64,000 nt of DNA from Flavobacterium hydrocarbonoxydans (GTDB lineage: Bacteria; Bacteroidota; Bacteroidia; Flavobacteriales; Flavobacteriaceae), in NCBI RefSeq assembly GCF_009789235.1, contig NZ_WSTB01000002.1, forward strand, positions 372,001 through 436,000, given 5' to 3'. Below the pieces are notes generated by a model. The model made no database searches and was not told the DNA's origin. It saw only the letters and a list, made by a program, of their open reading frames with translations. A program made the position numbers and the translations under genes. Positions within the stretch are counted from its first letter, which is position 1, and every line of letters begins with the position of its first letter. This document shows, in pieces, positions 8,469 to 18,679 of this stretch.

Positions 8469-9245
8469 CTACCCTTTAATCTGTTTCAAAGAAGTTTTGA
8501 TTCCTTTGATTAAAGACGAACTGAAACCATTGTGTTCCATTTCGTTCAGACCCACGATTGTACAGCCCTGAGGTGTTGTTACGCGGTCGATTAATTGTTC
8601 CGGATGCACTTTTTCCTCTAATAACATTTTGGCCGCTCCTTTTACCGTTTGCGCCGCAATGGCTAAAGCAGTTTGAGAGTCGAAACCAATTTCGATTCCG
8701 GCTTGCATAGAAGCACGGATATAACGTAACGCATAAGCGGTTCCGCATGCACCAAGAACGGTTGCGGCATCCATTAATTTTTCGTCGATAACGGGAGCTG
8801 TTCCTAAATCCTGAAACAAATCTACGATTGGCAAGGCTTTTTCTCTGTCCTTTTCAGGGAAAGAAATACAAGTAGCTGATTCTCCAAATTGTGCTGCGAT
8901 ATTCGGCATAATTCGTACTACCGAAAATTCGTTATTTGTTTTCTGCTGAAGCATGTCGAGTGACAATCCGCTTACTGCCGAAGCAATTGTTTTTCCTTTG
9001 ATAACAGGTAAAATTTCTGCTAAAACAATATCTACCTGATAGGGTTTTATAGTTAAAATCACCACATCGGCTTCCTGAATATTGTGTTTATTATCAGATG
9101 AAACGGTGATTCCGTGTTCTGATAAATATTGAATACTGGCTGTATTTCTTCTGGTTACTGTTACCGAATTATTCTTTGAGAATTTAGCAATTCCCAGGGC
9201 GATAGAAACGCCAAGGTTTCCTCCTCCTATGATATGTACTTTCAT
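8469..9245 (-). CDS. proC: Pyrroline-5-carboxylate reductase
   Basis: 258 aa (family about 265). N-terminal HIIGGGNLGVSIA is the NAD(P)-binding glycine motif. SAVSGLSLDML and VVRIMPNIAAQFG fit the mid-domain, and the C-terminal helical region ends with VTTPQGCTIVGLNEMEHNGF, the ProC signature around the proline site. It reduces pyrroline-5-carboxylate to proline, the last step of proline biosynthesis, in the cytoplasm. It stands alone. Confidence 0.96.
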   Translation of the reverse strand: MKVHIIGGGNLGVSIALGIAKFSKNNSVTVTRRNTASIQYLSEHGITVSSDNKHNIQEADVVILTIKPYQVDIVLAEILPVIKGKTIASAVSGLSLDMLQQKTNNEFSVVRIMPNIAAQFGESATCISFPEKDREKALPIVDLFQDLGTAPVIDEKLMDAATVLGACGTAYALRYIRASMQAGIEIGFDSQTALAIAAQTVKGAAKMLLEEKVHPEQLIDRVTTPQGCTIVGLNEMEHNGFSSSLIKGIKTSLKQIKG

Positions 9246-9344
9246 TGCTGATTGGTTGGCTTGTTAATAGCATATTTTCGGCTACAAATTACGCCGATTT
9301 TATAGATCTATAATCACGATAATGAATTAATTTGTGGCAAAAAT

Positions 9345-10694
9345 CTAAAATCCTAAAATGATTCTGGCTACTCCAAAATAGAGCATGATTCCGAAAACAT
9401 CATTAGTCGTCGTAATAAACGGCCCCGTTGCAATTGCTGGGTCAATTTTGTTTTTATGTAAAAATAGCGGCACTAAAGTTCCTAAAGTCGCAGCGAATAA
9501 AATCACTACAATCATCGAAATCGAAATCGCAATTCCCACTAAATATTGTCCGTACATTACGGAATGGAACCCCAATAAAAGCAACGAAATAATACTTCCG
9601 GAAATCATCGAAACCGTTATTTCTTTAGTAAAATAAGCACGGCTAAATTCTTTCAACGTTCCGTTTGCCAAACCCTGTACCACAATGGCAGAGGCCTGAA
9701 CCCCAATATTTCCAGCTGTTGCAGATAACAAAGGAACAAAAATAAAGAGTGTCGAATATTTCTGGAAAAGACCTTCATTTCCTTTTAACACAAACGAAGC
9801 GATAATTTCGATCACCATTCCGATTAAAAGCCATGGTAAACGTGCTTTTGTTAATTCCAGAACACTATCATTCGATTCGACGTCCTGTGTAATACCCGCC
9901 GCCATTTGGTAATCTTTATCCGCTTCGTCCTTGATTACATCTACGATATCATCAATGGTAATTCTGCCCACCAAGCGGCCCAATTCGTCTACAACAGGAA
10001 TGGCTTCCAAATCGTATTTCTGCATGATACGGGCTACCTCAACATCTTCGGTATCTACATTTACGAAATTTAATTTTCGAATATAAATATCGCTAATCTG
10101 AGTTTTGGTAGAAGTCGTTAATAAATCTTTCAGTGATAATCTTCCCTGCAGACGGTTTTCATCATCCACCACATAAATCGAATGTACTCTTGAAACGTTT
10201 TCGGCCTGGATGCGCATTTCTTTCACGCAAGTGAGCACATTCCAGTTCTCGTTTACTTTTACAAGCTCTTTACCCATCAAACCACCGGCAGAATTTTCGT
10301 CGTAACGCAACAAATCGACAATGTCTTTGGCGTGTTCAACGTCAATCAGTTCCGAGATTACTTCGGCCTTAATTTCCTGCGAAAGTTCGGCGATAATATC
10401 AGCCGCATCATTGGTTTCAAGCTCATCAAGCTCTTCTGCAATTTCTTTTGGTGAGAGTCGGCTTAAGATATTTTCACGCAAATCATCTTCCAGTTCCAGA
10501 AGAATTTCGGCAGTTTTATCACTATCTAAAACCTTAAAAATGTAGGTTGCTTCGTCGAAATCCAGTTCATCCAGAATTTCAGCTATATCGGCGTGGTGCA
10601 GATCATTCAGTAAAACTTCAAGTTCTTTGTCGTTTTTCTTTACAATATGCTCTTCTAATTCTCTTATTAAATCTTTGCTAACTTTGAACTCCAT
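9345..10694 (-). CDS. mgtE: Magnesium transporter MgtE
   Basis: 449 aa, the typical length. The order is an acidic helical MgtE N domain (1-125, many Asp/Glu repeats such as [13 protein letters not shown]), two CBS domains (about 130-250, with [17 protein letters not shown] and [27 protein letters not shown]), a linker helix, then five transmembrane helices with [18 protein letters not shown] and the pore-region end [17 protein letters not shown]. It is a Mg2+ channel gated by cytosolic Mg2+. Its first 17 bp overlap the end of ksgA, which suggests translational coupling. Confidence 0.97.
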   Translation of the reverse strand: MEFKVSKDLIRELEEHIVKKNDKELEVLLNDLHHADIAEILDELDFDEATYIFKVLDSDKTAEILLELEDDLRENILSRLSPKEIAEELDELETNDAADIIAELSQEIKAEVISELIDVEHAKDIVDLLRYDENSAGGLMGKELVKVNENWNVLTCVKEMRIQAENVSRVHSIYVVDDENRLQGRLSLKDLLTTSTKTQISDIYIRKLNFVNVDTEDVEVARIMQKYDLEAIPVVDELGRLVGRITIDDIVDVIKDEADKDYQMAAGITQDVESNDSVLELTKARLPWLLIGMVIEIIASFVLKGNEGLFQKYSTLFIFVPLLSATAGNIGVQASAIVVQGLANGTLKEFSRAYFTKEITVSMISGSIISLLLLGFHSVMYGQYLVGIAISISMIVVILFAATLGTLVPLFLHKNKIDPAIATGPFITTTNDVFGIMLYFGVARIILGF

Positions 10695-11463
10695 CGGCTT
10701 CTATTTTTTGAGTCAGTTCAATAAATTCTTCTACACTAAGTTGCTCAGGACGTTTATCAAAGATAGTGTCTTCTCGTAACTTATCAGTTAAATTTAATGT
10801 TTTCAAACTGTTACGTAATGTTTTTCGTCTTTGCTGAAAAGCTGTTTTTACTACTGTAAAAAACAATCTTTCACCACAAGGAAGGCTATAATCTTCCTTT
10901 CGGGTCATTTTCATCACACCCGATTTTACCTTGGGCGGAGGAATAAACACATTTTCGTCAACCGTAAACAGATACTCTGTATGATAGAAGGCCTGAGCCA
11001 AAACTGATAGAATTCCGTATGCCTTAGAACCTTTTTTCTCGCAGATTCTTTCGGCAACTTCTTTCTGAAACATTCCGGAAAACTCCGGAATCTGGTGCTT
11101 AAATTCTAATGTTCTAAAAACAATCTGCGTCGATATGTTGTATGGAAAGTTTCCAATAATCGCAAACTGTTTGTTCTCGTAAACCTCGTTTATATTGTAT
11201 TTCAGGAAATCCTGAGAGATAATTTTATCTTTTAATTTTGGATAATTTTCACCCAAATACACCACCGATTCACCGTCAATTTCGATTACGTGTGTATTAA
11301 TTGGTTTGTCAAGCAAATATTTAGTCAACACACCCATTCCTGGTCCTATTTCCAGCACCTCATCGTATCCTTGTAAGCTCAAAGTATCTGCAATTGCTTT
11401 GGCGATACTTTCGTCTTTCAGGAAATGTTGTCCTAAATGTTTTTTGGCTTTTACTTTTTCCAT
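10678..11463 (-). CDS. rsmA: 16S rRNA dimethyladenosine transferase (RsmA/KsgA)
   Basis: 261 aa. [15 protein letters not shown] is the N-terminal KsgA signature, [13 protein letters not shown] the SAM-binding motif I and GNFPYNIST the motif IV (N-x-P-Y) that contacts the target adenines. The C-terminal domain includes FPLR-like LRNSLKTL. It dimethylates two adjacent adenines near the 3' end of 16S rRNA during 30S maturation. It is the first gene of a ksgA-mgtE pair. A 139-bp spacer with dispersed repeats separates it from the DUF4286 gene. Confidence 0.97.
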   Translation of the reverse strand: MEKVKAKKHLGQHFLKDESIAKAIADTLSLQGYDEVLEIGPGMGVLTKYLLDKPINTHVIEIDGESVVYLGENYPKLKDKIISQDFLKYNINEVYENKQFAIIGNFPYNISTQIVFRTLEFKHQIPEFSGMFQKEVAERICEKKGSKAYGILSVLAQAFYHTEYLFTVDENVFIPPPKVKSGVMKMTRKEDYSLPCGERLFFTVVKTAFQQRRKTLRNSLKTLNLTDKLREDTIFDKRPEQLSVEEFIELTQKIEADGVQS

Positions 11464-11602
11464 TTTTTCTTTTTGTTTGCCTTGCCACGAAGACTCTAAG
11501 ACACAAAGTCTTTATTGTTTTTTTTACCACAAATTTCACAAATTTTCACAAATCTTAAAATCTATTAATCTGTGGGTAAATTTCTGTTATTGAAACTCAA
11601 AA
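11464..11602. repeat. Spacer with two dispersed repeat families
   Basis: It contains CCACGAAGACTCTAAGACAC (the family of 34865-35316 and 44345-44500) followed by ACCACAAATTTCACAAATTT (the family of 24837-25407 and 60330-60365). No gene is seen. Confidence 0.6.
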
Positions 11603-11914
11603 TTAATGTTCCGAAATAACTTCTAATTCCGTTCTGAAAGAAAGCATTTTATCAGCAAATAATTCTAAAGCTTCCTGACGAAATTTTGGTGCATCTTCCA
11701 GATAATATTTTTCTAAAGTTGCTTTGCTATCCGTAAAATACTGAACCGAATAGGTAACGCCTCCCATTTCTTCTTCAATTAAAACCTTGACAATTCTTGC
11801 TGAAGAAAACTTCTGGGTTGCCAGAATTTCCGGTATGTGTTTTTCCTGCATCCATTGCAACCATTGGTCGTGAACGCTTTCGTGTATATTGGTGGTAACG
11901 TTGTAAATTATCAT
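11603..11914 (-). CDS. DUF4286 family protein
   Basis: 103 aa, the size of DUF4286 proteins. The start MIIYNVTTNIHESVHDQWLQWM is characteristic, followed by HIPEIL, and the middle YSVQYFTDSKATLEKYY matches the family pattern of a small alpha/beta (ferredoxin-like) fold. No catalytic motif is known. I recall, without being able to check here, that it often lies between a TPR gene and ksgA in flavobacteria, as it does in this window. Confidence 0.88.
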   Translation of the reverse strand: MIIYNVTTNIHESVHDQWLQWMQEKHIPEILATQKFSSARIVKVLIEEEMGGVTYSVQYFTDSKATLEKYYLEDAPKFRQEALELFADKMLSFRTELEVISEH

Positions 11915-11927
11915 GTTTCTTGATTTT

Positions 11928-11987
11928 AGATTTTAGACTTTAGATTTTAGATTCTTGTAGAAATCTGAAATCTAAAGTCTAAAATCT
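11928..11987. terminator. Long hairpin of TAGATTTTAG words
   Basis: The 26-nt arms 11928-11953 and 11962-11987 are complementary with one mismatch. Both are made of repeated AGATTTTAG and AGACTTTAG words. It sits directly after the TPR gene stop on the minus strand, so it may act as its terminator, although no long T-run follows. Confidence 0.5.
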
Positions 11988-11990
11988 GAA

Positions 11991-13772
11991 TTATAAATTC
12001 GTATCTCCGCGTAATTGGCGGTATTTTTTTCTGGCATCAACAAAGTAAATACTGTCCTGATGATTAAAAATTATCTTCTCATACAAAGGTTTGGCTTTTT
12101 CTATATCCTGCAACTTTTCGTTATAAATTTCTGCCGAAAAGAACAAAGCTTCATCGATATAAATCCCGTCCGAATGACTGTCAATTACTTGCTGGTACTG
12201 GGATAAGGCTAAATTGTAATCTGCCAGACTTTCGTACACTTTTCCTAAACGCAACATTGTAACACTTTCTATTTCCTGCCCTTTAAAGGTTTTTAAAATA
12301 CTTTGAAACTGCGTAATGGCTTCTTGTTTTTTATTCTGATAAATTAAAAAATCAGCTTTTGCAAATTGCTTCAAGGCAGTTTGTGTCGAATCTGCTACTG
12401 TGTTATCATTTATCAATAAAAAATATTCAAGCGCATCATTAGCAATCAACTGTGTATTGGCCGATTTAAGTTCTTTAAATTGCTTTAAAGCCCATTCGAA
12501 ATCGGTTTTAAAATAACTTGTTTTGGCCGCTTTCAAACTCGCTTCATGCGACATGACATCGTTCTTTAAATCCAATTGAATTTGCGAATAATAAATCAGT
12601 GCCTGATTGAACTTTTCTTCCAAAAGTAAAATATCCGCCAGTTCCATTTTAGCATCTGCTTTTTGATACTCGTTCAAATTGAGTTCTAAAGCTTTTTTTA
12701 CAATTGCCTTACCTTCTTCTGTCTTTTTTAAATCAAAAGCCAGAAAGTGTGCCTGAATAAGCTGCAAAGATAAGGTAAAAGGAGTTATTTCGTAGGTTTT
12801 AAGCAATTGTTCTAATTCAGCATTAATTACAGGATAGTCTTTTTCCTGTGCTTTATCAATTTTGATTTTCATCAAATTGGCATTGCTATCCACTAACAAA
12901 TCCAAATCTTTGGTATTCAGGAGAATAAAATTCAGAATTTCTTCTGCTGTATCGGTATCATTTTCATTCAATGCAAACTGGCTTAAGTTTACAATGCTCA
13001 TCAACGACTCCGGTTCTCTTTTATAAATCGCTTTTTCCTGGATAAACGCTTTTCCAAACTCTTTTTGCTGCACGTAAAACCAGCTCAAATAATGATTCCA
13101 GAAAACATCCTGATCTTTTTGTGTTTTCAGGATTAAGGCTTTGCGCATCGCATCCTTAAAAGCAGTAGCATCTGTTTCTCCGTTCATAAAACGGGACAGT
13201 TGCGTCTGGATTAGATTTGAATTTTGCTGGTTCTTGAAGGATTCTGTAAGCAGAATATCAATCATCAAATCTGTTTTGCCCAATTGACCGTATAACATTC
13301 CGATCTGAAAATTGAAGTTGTAATTGGGCTGTACCTCCATGGCGGTCTGATAGGCTTTTAAAGCATAATCTAACAATACTTTTTTCTCGAAAGAATTTCC
13401 AATTCCGTAAACATCATTCGGACTCGTTTTTATCTTTTCAATAGCTTGTTCGTAAAAGTTTTTAGCCTTAGCATCGTTTTTTTGCAATTGAAAATTATAT
13501 CCCAGTTCTACCAAAAAAACACCTTGTTTGTATTTGTTATAACGCACCTGAAGCATCTTTTCGGCTGCAACGAATTGTTGCAATTGCTGGTAACACTCTA
13601 CAGTTCTGAGAAAATATTGTGTATTGGAAGGAGCGCTGTTTAAAAGCTCTTCGTAACTGATTTTGGCTTTATCGAAATCACCTTTTTCGTAGTAATATTG
13701 CGCCAATTGCTCATTTTGAGAAAAAGCAAATGCCGACCACAACAAAACGATATAAATAAAGGCGTTTTTCAT
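11991..13772 (-). CDS. Secreted tetratricopeptide-repeat protein
   Basis: 593 aa. An Sec signal peptide (1-18, ending AFAFSQ) is followed by TPR-type helical pairs across the whole length. Clear units are YYEKGDFDKAKISYEELLN near 27, AYQTAMEVQPNYNFNFQIG near 140, and a C-terminal run (ALSQYQQVIDSHSDG, KAKPLYEKIIFNHQDS). The predicted location is the periplasm or outer membrane and the predicted role is protein-protein interaction. No enzymatic domain is seen. It precedes DUF4286 and ksgA on the same strand. Confidence 0.9.
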   Translation of the reverse strand: MKNAFIYIVLLWSAFAFSQNEQLAQYYYEKGDFDKAKISYEELLNSAPSNTQYFLRTVECYQQLQQFVAAEKMLQVRYNKYKQGVFLVELGYNFQLQKNDAKAKNFYEQAIEKIKTSPNDVYGIGNSFEKKVLLDYALKAYQTAMEVQPNYNFNFQIGMLYGQLGKTDLMIDILLTESFKNQQNSNLIQTQLSRFMNGETDATAFKDAMRKALILKTQKDQDVFWNHYLSWFYVQQKEFGKAFIQEKAIYKREPESLMSIVNLSQFALNENDTDTAEEILNFILLNTKDLDLLVDSNANLMKIKIDKAQEKDYPVINAELEQLLKTYEITPFTLSLQLIQAHFLAFDLKKTEEGKAIVKKALELNLNEYQKADAKMELADILLLEEKFNQALIYYSQIQLDLKNDVMSHEASLKAAKTSYFKTDFEWALKQFKELKSANTQLIANDALEYFLLINDNTVADSTQTALKQFAKADFLIYQNKKQEAITQFQSILKTFKGQEIESVTMLRLGKVYESLADYNLALSQYQQVIDSHSDGIYIDEALFFSAEIYNEKLQDIEKAKPLYEKIIFNHQDSIYFVDARKKYRQLRGDTNL

Positions 13773-13853
13773 ATTTCAGTTTTTTATTAGTTGTGGTTTA
13801 TTTTAGCTTTCTGCCGCTTTTAAGTTAAAAAACTATGCGCGAAAACTTCTCTT

Positions 13854-14681
13854 TTAAACATATTCCTTACTGGTTTTTGTTTTCCAAATTATCAATGCTA
13901 ATCCAATTAATATAAAAGGAATGCTTAGAATTTGTCCCATATTAATCATCATATTATCCTCGAAACTTTCCTGATTTTCCTTGAAAAATTCAATTATAAA
14001 ACGAGCCAAAAACAACAATGTCAGGAAACATCCGAAGATTAATCCATGTGCATTTTTAAATCTTTCGACTTTATACATAAAGAATAAAATTCCAAAAATC
14101 AAAAGATACGCAAATGCTTCGTATAATTGTGTTGGATGTCTCGGAATTAAATCGTCTCTTTCAAAAACAACTCCCCAATTTCCGTTGGTCGGTTTTCCGT
14201 AGATTTCAGAATTCATAAAATTTCCGAATCTAATGAAAGCACCCGTGACAGGAACTGCGACAGCCATTCGATCCAGTAATCCAAAGAATTCAACCTTATA
14301 TTTTCGGCAATATAAAATGATGGCGATTAAAACCCCAATTGTTCCGCCGTGACTTGCCAGACCCTGAAAACCAACAAATTTATAAACACCTTCTATTTTC
14401 TGAATCGGTAAAAGTATTTCTATCGGATGCTGAAAAAAATACCCTGGTTCATAAAACAAACAATGTCCCAATCTGGCTCCCAAAATAGTTCCTACTATGA
14501 CATAAATCAGCAAACTATCGAGTTTATCTAAAGAAAGATGCTCTTTTTTGTAAATGTTTCTAACAATTGCAAAACCAAGTAAAAGCCCAATTGCAAAAAG
14601 AGCTCCGTAATATTTTAGTGGAAAACTGTCCGTAATCATTATAATATCCGGATCTACATTCCAGTTTAAAATTCCGTTCAT
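13854..14681 (-). CDS. lgt: Prolipoprotein diacylglyceryl transferase
   Basis: 275 aa. It has seven hydrophobic helices. The Lgt signature appears as GAFIRFGNFMNSEIYGKPT, ILGARLGHCLFYEP carries the conserved early Arg/His region and PRHPTQLYEA is the usual following motif. It transfers diacylglycerol from phosphatidylglycerol to the lipobox Cys of prolipoproteins in the inner membrane, including those encoded here (OmpA-like, GldH, PrcB-like). It follows serS, separated by a terminator. Confidence 0.97.
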   Translation of the reverse strand: MNGILNWNVDPDIIMITDSFPLKYYGALFAIGLLLGFAIVRNIYKKEHLSLDKLDSLLIYVIVGTILGARLGHCLFYEPGYFFQHPIEILLPIQKIEGVYKFVGFQGLASHGGTIGVLIAIILYCRKYKVEFFGLLDRMAVAVPVTGAFIRFGNFMNSEIYGKPTNGNWGVVFERDDLIPRHPTQLYEAFAYLLIFGILFFMYKVERFKNAHGLIFGCFLTLLFLARFIIEFFKENQESFEDNMMINMGQILSIPFILIGLALIIWKTKTSKEYV

Positions 14682-14700
14682 CTTTTTTATTTTAAAAAGA

Positions 14701-14733
14701 AATCCTAACAGAGTTTAAAACCCTGTTAGGATT
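14701..14733 (-). terminator. Terminator of serS
   Basis: AATCCTAACAG pairs with CTGTTAGGATT (11 bp), with CTTTTT following on the minus strand. It lies 6 bp after the serS stop. Confidence 0.8.
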
Positions 14734-14739
14734 TTTCCT

Positions 14740-16011
14740 TTAATTTATAATATCAAATCCGCAGTAAGGACGTAAAACTTCAGGAATTACGATTCCTTCC
14801 GGCGTTTGGTAATTCTCTATAATTCCAGCTAAAACTCTTGGCAAAGCCAATGAACTTCCGTTAAGCGTGTGTGCCAATTGGTTTTTACCGTCTTTATCTT
14901 TAAAACGTAATTTCAGACGGTTTGCCTGGAAAGTCTCAAAGTTAGAAACCGAACTAATTTCTAACCAACGATCCTGCGCTGTTGAGAAAACCTCGAAGTC
15001 ATACGTCAAAGCCGATGTGAAACCCATATCGCCGCCACAAAGACGTAAAACACGGTATGGCAATTTCAGTTCATTCAAAATTTCTTTTACATGCTCGACC
15101 ATTCCGTCAAGAGCTGCATAAGAATTATCTGGATGTTCAACGCGTACAATTTCAACTTTATCAAATTGGTGCAAACGGTTTAATCCACGAACGTGTGCTC
15201 CGTAAGAACCTGCTTCACGACGGAAACATGGTGTGTAAGCGGTGTATAAAACCGGTAATTCAGTTTCGGCTAAAAGAACATCACGGAACAAATTCGTAAC
15301 CGGAACCTCAGCAGTCGGAATCAAATATAAATCATCAATGGTTGAGTGATACATTTGCCCTTCTTTGTCCGGCAATTGCCCTGTTCCGTATCCTGAAGCT
15401 TCGTTTACCAAATGCGGTACCTGAACTTCATTGTAGCCTGCAGCGGTATTTTTATCTAAAAAATAATTGATTAACGCACGTTGCAAACGAGCCCCTTTCC
15501 CTTTGTAAACCGGGAAACCAGCTCCTGTAATTTTTACACCTAATTCAAAATCGATGATGTCGTATTTTTTTACCAATTCCCAGTGAGGCTCCGCTCCTTC
15601 GTGCAAAACCGGAATAGCACCTTCCTGAAAAACATTTACGTTCTCTTCTGGAGTTTTTCCTTCAGGGACAATGTCTGCTGGTAAATTTGGTAAAGTATAT
15701 AATTTATGCAATAATTCTTCAGCCAAAGCTTCTGCTTTAGCACCTAAATCTTTACTTTTTTCTTTTAATGAAACTGTTTTTTCTTTAAGAATTGCGGCTT
15801 TCGATTTCTCGCCCGCTTTCATTAATTCGCCAATATCTTTGGATAATTTATTAGATTCAGATAAAGTATTGTCTAATTCTACCTGAGTTGCACGACGGTT
15901 TTCGTCTAGTTGCACCACTTCTTCCACAACACTTTTAGCATCGATATTTCGTTTTGCTAAAGCCTTGATAACCTTTTCCTGGTTCTCTCTAATAAATGCG
16001 ATTTGTAACAT
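14740..16011 (-). CDS. serS: Serine--tRNA ligase
   Basis: 423 aa. The N-terminal tRNA-binding coiled-coil arm (about 1-110) has the usual RNIDAKSVVEEVVQLDENRR start. The class II core shows motif 1 around GARLQRALINYFL, TAEVP at the serine pocket, motif 2 in CFRREAGSYG and motif 3 in ALPRVLAGIIENYQ. It charges tRNA-Ser in the cytoplasm. The length and domain order are normal. Confidence 0.98.
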   Translation of the reverse strand: MLQIAFIRENQEKVIKALAKRNIDAKSVVEEVVQLDENRRATQVELDNTLSESNKLSKDIGELMKAGEKSKAAILKEKTVSLKEKSKDLGAKAEALAEELLHKLYTLPNLPADIVPEGKTPEENVNVFQEGAIPVLHEGAEPHWELVKKYDIIDFELGVKITGAGFPVYKGKGARLQRALINYFLDKNTAAGYNEVQVPHLVNEASGYGTGQLPDKEGQMYHSTIDDLYLIPTAEVPVTNLFRDVLLAETELPVLYTAYTPCFRREAGSYGAHVRGLNRLHQFDKVEIVRVEHPDNSYAALDGMVEHVKEILNELKLPYRVLRLCGGDMGFTSALTYDFEVFSTAQDRWLEISSVSNFETFQANRLKLRFKDKDGKNQLAHTLNGSSLALPRVLAGIIENYQTPEGIVIPEVLRPYCGFDIIN

Positions 16012-16201
16012 AGTTTCTTTTTTATACTATTGTATTTTTATAACGGAAGCAAATTTAAGGAAATGTTTGCTAAGATTACGACAAAGTTTAGGGGTAAAAT
16101 ACAATCAGATGATTGTTTTATGAAGTTGTAATGAGGTTTTCAGAGGGAGAAGTGAAATTTTTACTATTTAAAGTCCTGAAAATAGAATGTGCATGCTAAA
16201 G

Positions 16202-16240
16202 AAAAAGGGCAAACTTAAATTTAAGTTTGCCCTTTTTTTT
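16202..16240 (-). terminator. Terminator of the M28 peptidase gene
   Basis: An 18-nt perfect arm (16202-16219) pairs with 16220-16237, reading AAAAAGGGCAAACTTAAA and its complement. The hairpin begins at the stop codon, and TTTTTC follows on the minus strand. Confidence 0.85.
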
Positions 16241-18665
16241 ATTCCGGAGTAACAGTGGGTTTAACAACTGGCTTGATAATAGGTTTTATGACAGGTTTCA
16301 GACTGTCTTTTACGACCAAAGTACTGTCTTTTACAGGAGCTGTTACAATTGGTTTTACAGGCGCTGTAAATCTTTTTATTTTCTGCTGAATCAAAACAGC
16401 ATCATTTAACACAAAAGGCGTTGGCATCATCCAGTCGCTTCTTGGTTTAATTTTGAATAACGGATTAGTCATTAAATCAAAAGAACTCTCTATCAAATCC
16501 ATATCAAATGCTGTCGATTTGTGAATGTTAAATTCTAACGTCAAAGGCTCATTTCGAACCACATAATAACATAAAATCTTCATTCCGTCACGTTCCAGAA
16601 TTCTTCCTTTAGCTCCGGAAGTTGTCATTCCGTTTGCTTTAAAGTCGTAAAAAACCATTTTTGGATTGGCAAAAACATCATAACGATTGACCTTTCTGTT
16701 GGGAGAAATCTGAATTTTCATATAACGGCGATTTCCAATAACGCTGTCTTTTAGGAAACTAATAGTAGGTTTTGGAACGTCTAATTTGGGTGCAATGGCG
16801 CTATAGGTAAAACCAGAATTGTATTTGCTGTAAATAGGCAATTTGTTTAAACCAACTGCCTTTTGCGAAGTCTGTCCTAAATACGTTTTCGTCCAGTCGT
16901 CCAAATTTACATCGTAAGTCGTCCAGACAGCAGAATCAGTATCGGCATTGTAAACATATAATAAACTGTTTGATTTTGCTTTTCCTTTTTCATAACCGGA
17001 ATGATAACCGGCATATACAAAACAAACTATAGAAGCGGCGAAGAAGAATAGTGTCCAGGCTCCTTTTTTAGCAAATGAACCAAAAACAGGCAATAATAAC
17101 CCGAAAGCAAGCACGGTAAGAATAGCACTTCCGAAAAGAATTTTCAAACCAAGACCTACAGGAAACATTTGAATAAACGGTGCGATAATGATTAAAGCCG
17201 GAATGCTGAAAATTAAATTCAAACCCAAACTCGAACCTTGCGTGAGGACATAAATTCCAAATAAAATAATTCCGAAATAAACCGGAATAATCAGGAATCC
17301 AGCGCCCGTTAAGCTGTTCGCTAAAAATCCGTTGACGACAATCCAAAGCAGCAATGGCGCAACATAATGCTGCATCGTAGTTTTGGTTTCAGAAAAATGA
17401 TGGTAAAAAGCAAAACAGATTGCAATACTTAATAATACAAATCCGGCAATGTAAGCATGTCCGTTATAAGTAAATCCGTTTAACAAATCATTGTATTGCG
17501 GATAAACCTCCAAAAAGATTTTCCAGCCCAAAAACGTAACTAAACCTGAAATGATAACAGAACCCAATAACGGAACGAATCCTTTAAACATTTCTCTAAA
17601 ACTGATGACACGTTTGGCTTTTCCTATAAAAATAAAAAGAACCAACAACCCAAAAGCAATCACAGTCATCGGGAAAACCCAGGCAAAAGGATAGCTGATA
17701 AACGAAAACGGAATATTAAAATAGACGTTATCTTCTGTCGTTACCGTTTGGTTTAAATCTATATTAGAAAAATACTTTAATAAAGGCATTAAGTAAGTCC
17801 CCTGATGTTTTAATGTTCTTTTACTTAAATGCTGAATATCATCCTGTTGGGTGTGATAGTTGTAATGCCCGTCTATAAATGCAAAATTAAATCCCTGAAT
17901 ATTGCCCTGCTCTCTAAAAACGGTCAGATCGGTATCATTAGGCAGCATTTTGTAAATGCTGTACATCAACGAGTTCGAAACCGGATAAGCAGCTTTTGCA
18001 TTTTTAAACTCTTTTATCAGCGCCTGATTACCACCATTGGTTTCCATCAGCATATAACTTGGGCCCGATGAGCCTCTTGCCTCAAAATTTAAAACCAATC
18101 CAACGTCTTTTGCCCAAGGATGTTGATTGACAAATAAGGCAGCACCATTTAAACCCAATTCCTCAGCATCCGAGAAAAGAATAATTATATCGTTTTTATG
18201 AGGCTGCTTCGCATATAAAAACGCGCGAACACCTTCTAAAATCGTAGCTACACCTGATGCATCGTCACTCGCGCCTTTCGAAAAAGAATGTGGTGCGCTG
18301 TCATAATGCGAAAGCAATAACAAAGCCTTAGAGTTATTTGTTCCTTTTATTCGGGCCAAAATGTTTTTCGATTTTACCAATAAACCTTTGTCGTTTAAGG
18401 TAAAACCTTCCTGAATACTCGTTTCAAGACCAATTCGGTTTAGCTCAAGTTTAAGATAATTGGCTACCAATTCATGATTGGTAGAACCTACATAATGGGG
18501 TTTTTGAGCAATAATACGCACCTGATCAAAAGCTCTTTCGGTAGAAAATTCGGCCAACGCCTCCTCTTCTTTAGAAATCCATTGCGGCATCATGGTGGCG
18601 TAGATAAAGCCAATGATAAAAAGAATGCCTATTACGGCTACTATGGAATTGTAATTTTTTTTCAT
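16239..18665 (-). CDS. M28 family zinc aminopeptidase with transmembrane C-terminal half
   Basis: 808 aa. There is one N-terminal membrane helix (about 8-27). The M28 peptidase domain (about 60-310) has LLSHYDSAPHS (first metal His/Asp), GASDDASGVA (bridging Asp), SDAEELGLNGA (catalytic and metal Glu) and FIDGHYNYHTQQDD (last His). From about 335 to 560 there are eight to nine hydrophobic helices, then a soluble domain. The end (about 775-808) is a low-complexity tail of repeated VKP and IKP with Thr/Val. The layout resembles ER-type membrane M28 peptidases. It probably trims N-terminal residues of peptides in the periplasm. It is 14 bp after the zinc-ribbon gene. Confidence 0.9.
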   Translation of the reverse strand: MKKNYNSIVAVIGILFIIGFIYATMMPQWISKEEEALAEFSTERAFDQVRIIAQKPHYVGSTNHELVANYLKLELNRIGLETSIQEGFTLNDKGLLVKSKNILARIKGTNNSKALLLLSHYDSAPHSFSKGASDDASGVATILEGVRAFLYAKQPHKNDIIILFSDAEELGLNGAALFVNQHPWAKDVGLVLNFEARGSSGPSYMLMETNGGNQALIKEFKNAKAAYPVSNSLMYSIYKMLPNDTDLTVFREQGNIQGFNFAFIDGHYNYHTQQDDIQHLSKRTLKHQGTYLMPLLKYFSNIDLNQTVTTEDNVYFNIPFSFISYPFAWVFPMTVIAFGLLVLFIFIGKAKRVISFREMFKGFVPLLGSVIISGLVTFLGWKIFLEVYPQYNDLLNGFTYNGHAYIAGFVLLSIAICFAFYHHFSETKTTMQHYVAPLLLWIVVNGFLANSLTGAGFLIIPVYFGIILFGIYVLTQGSSLGLNLIFSIPALIIIAPFIQMFPVGLGLKILFGSAILTVLAFGLLLPVFGSFAKKGAWTLFFFAASIVCFVYAGYHSGYEKGKAKSNSLLYVYNADTDSAVWTTYDVNLDDWTKTYLGQTSQKAVGLNKLPIYSKYNSGFTYSAIAPKLDVPKPTISFLKDSVIGNRRYMKIQISPNRKVNRYDVFANPKMVFYDFKANGMTTSGAKGRILERDGMKILCYYVVRNEPLTLEFNIHKSTAFDMDLIESSFDLMTNPLFKIKPRSDWMMPTPFVLNDAVLIQQKIKRFTAPVKPIVTAPVKDSTLVVKDSLKPVIKPIIKPVVKPTVTPE

Positions 18666-18679
18666 TTTTAGGTTTGAGG

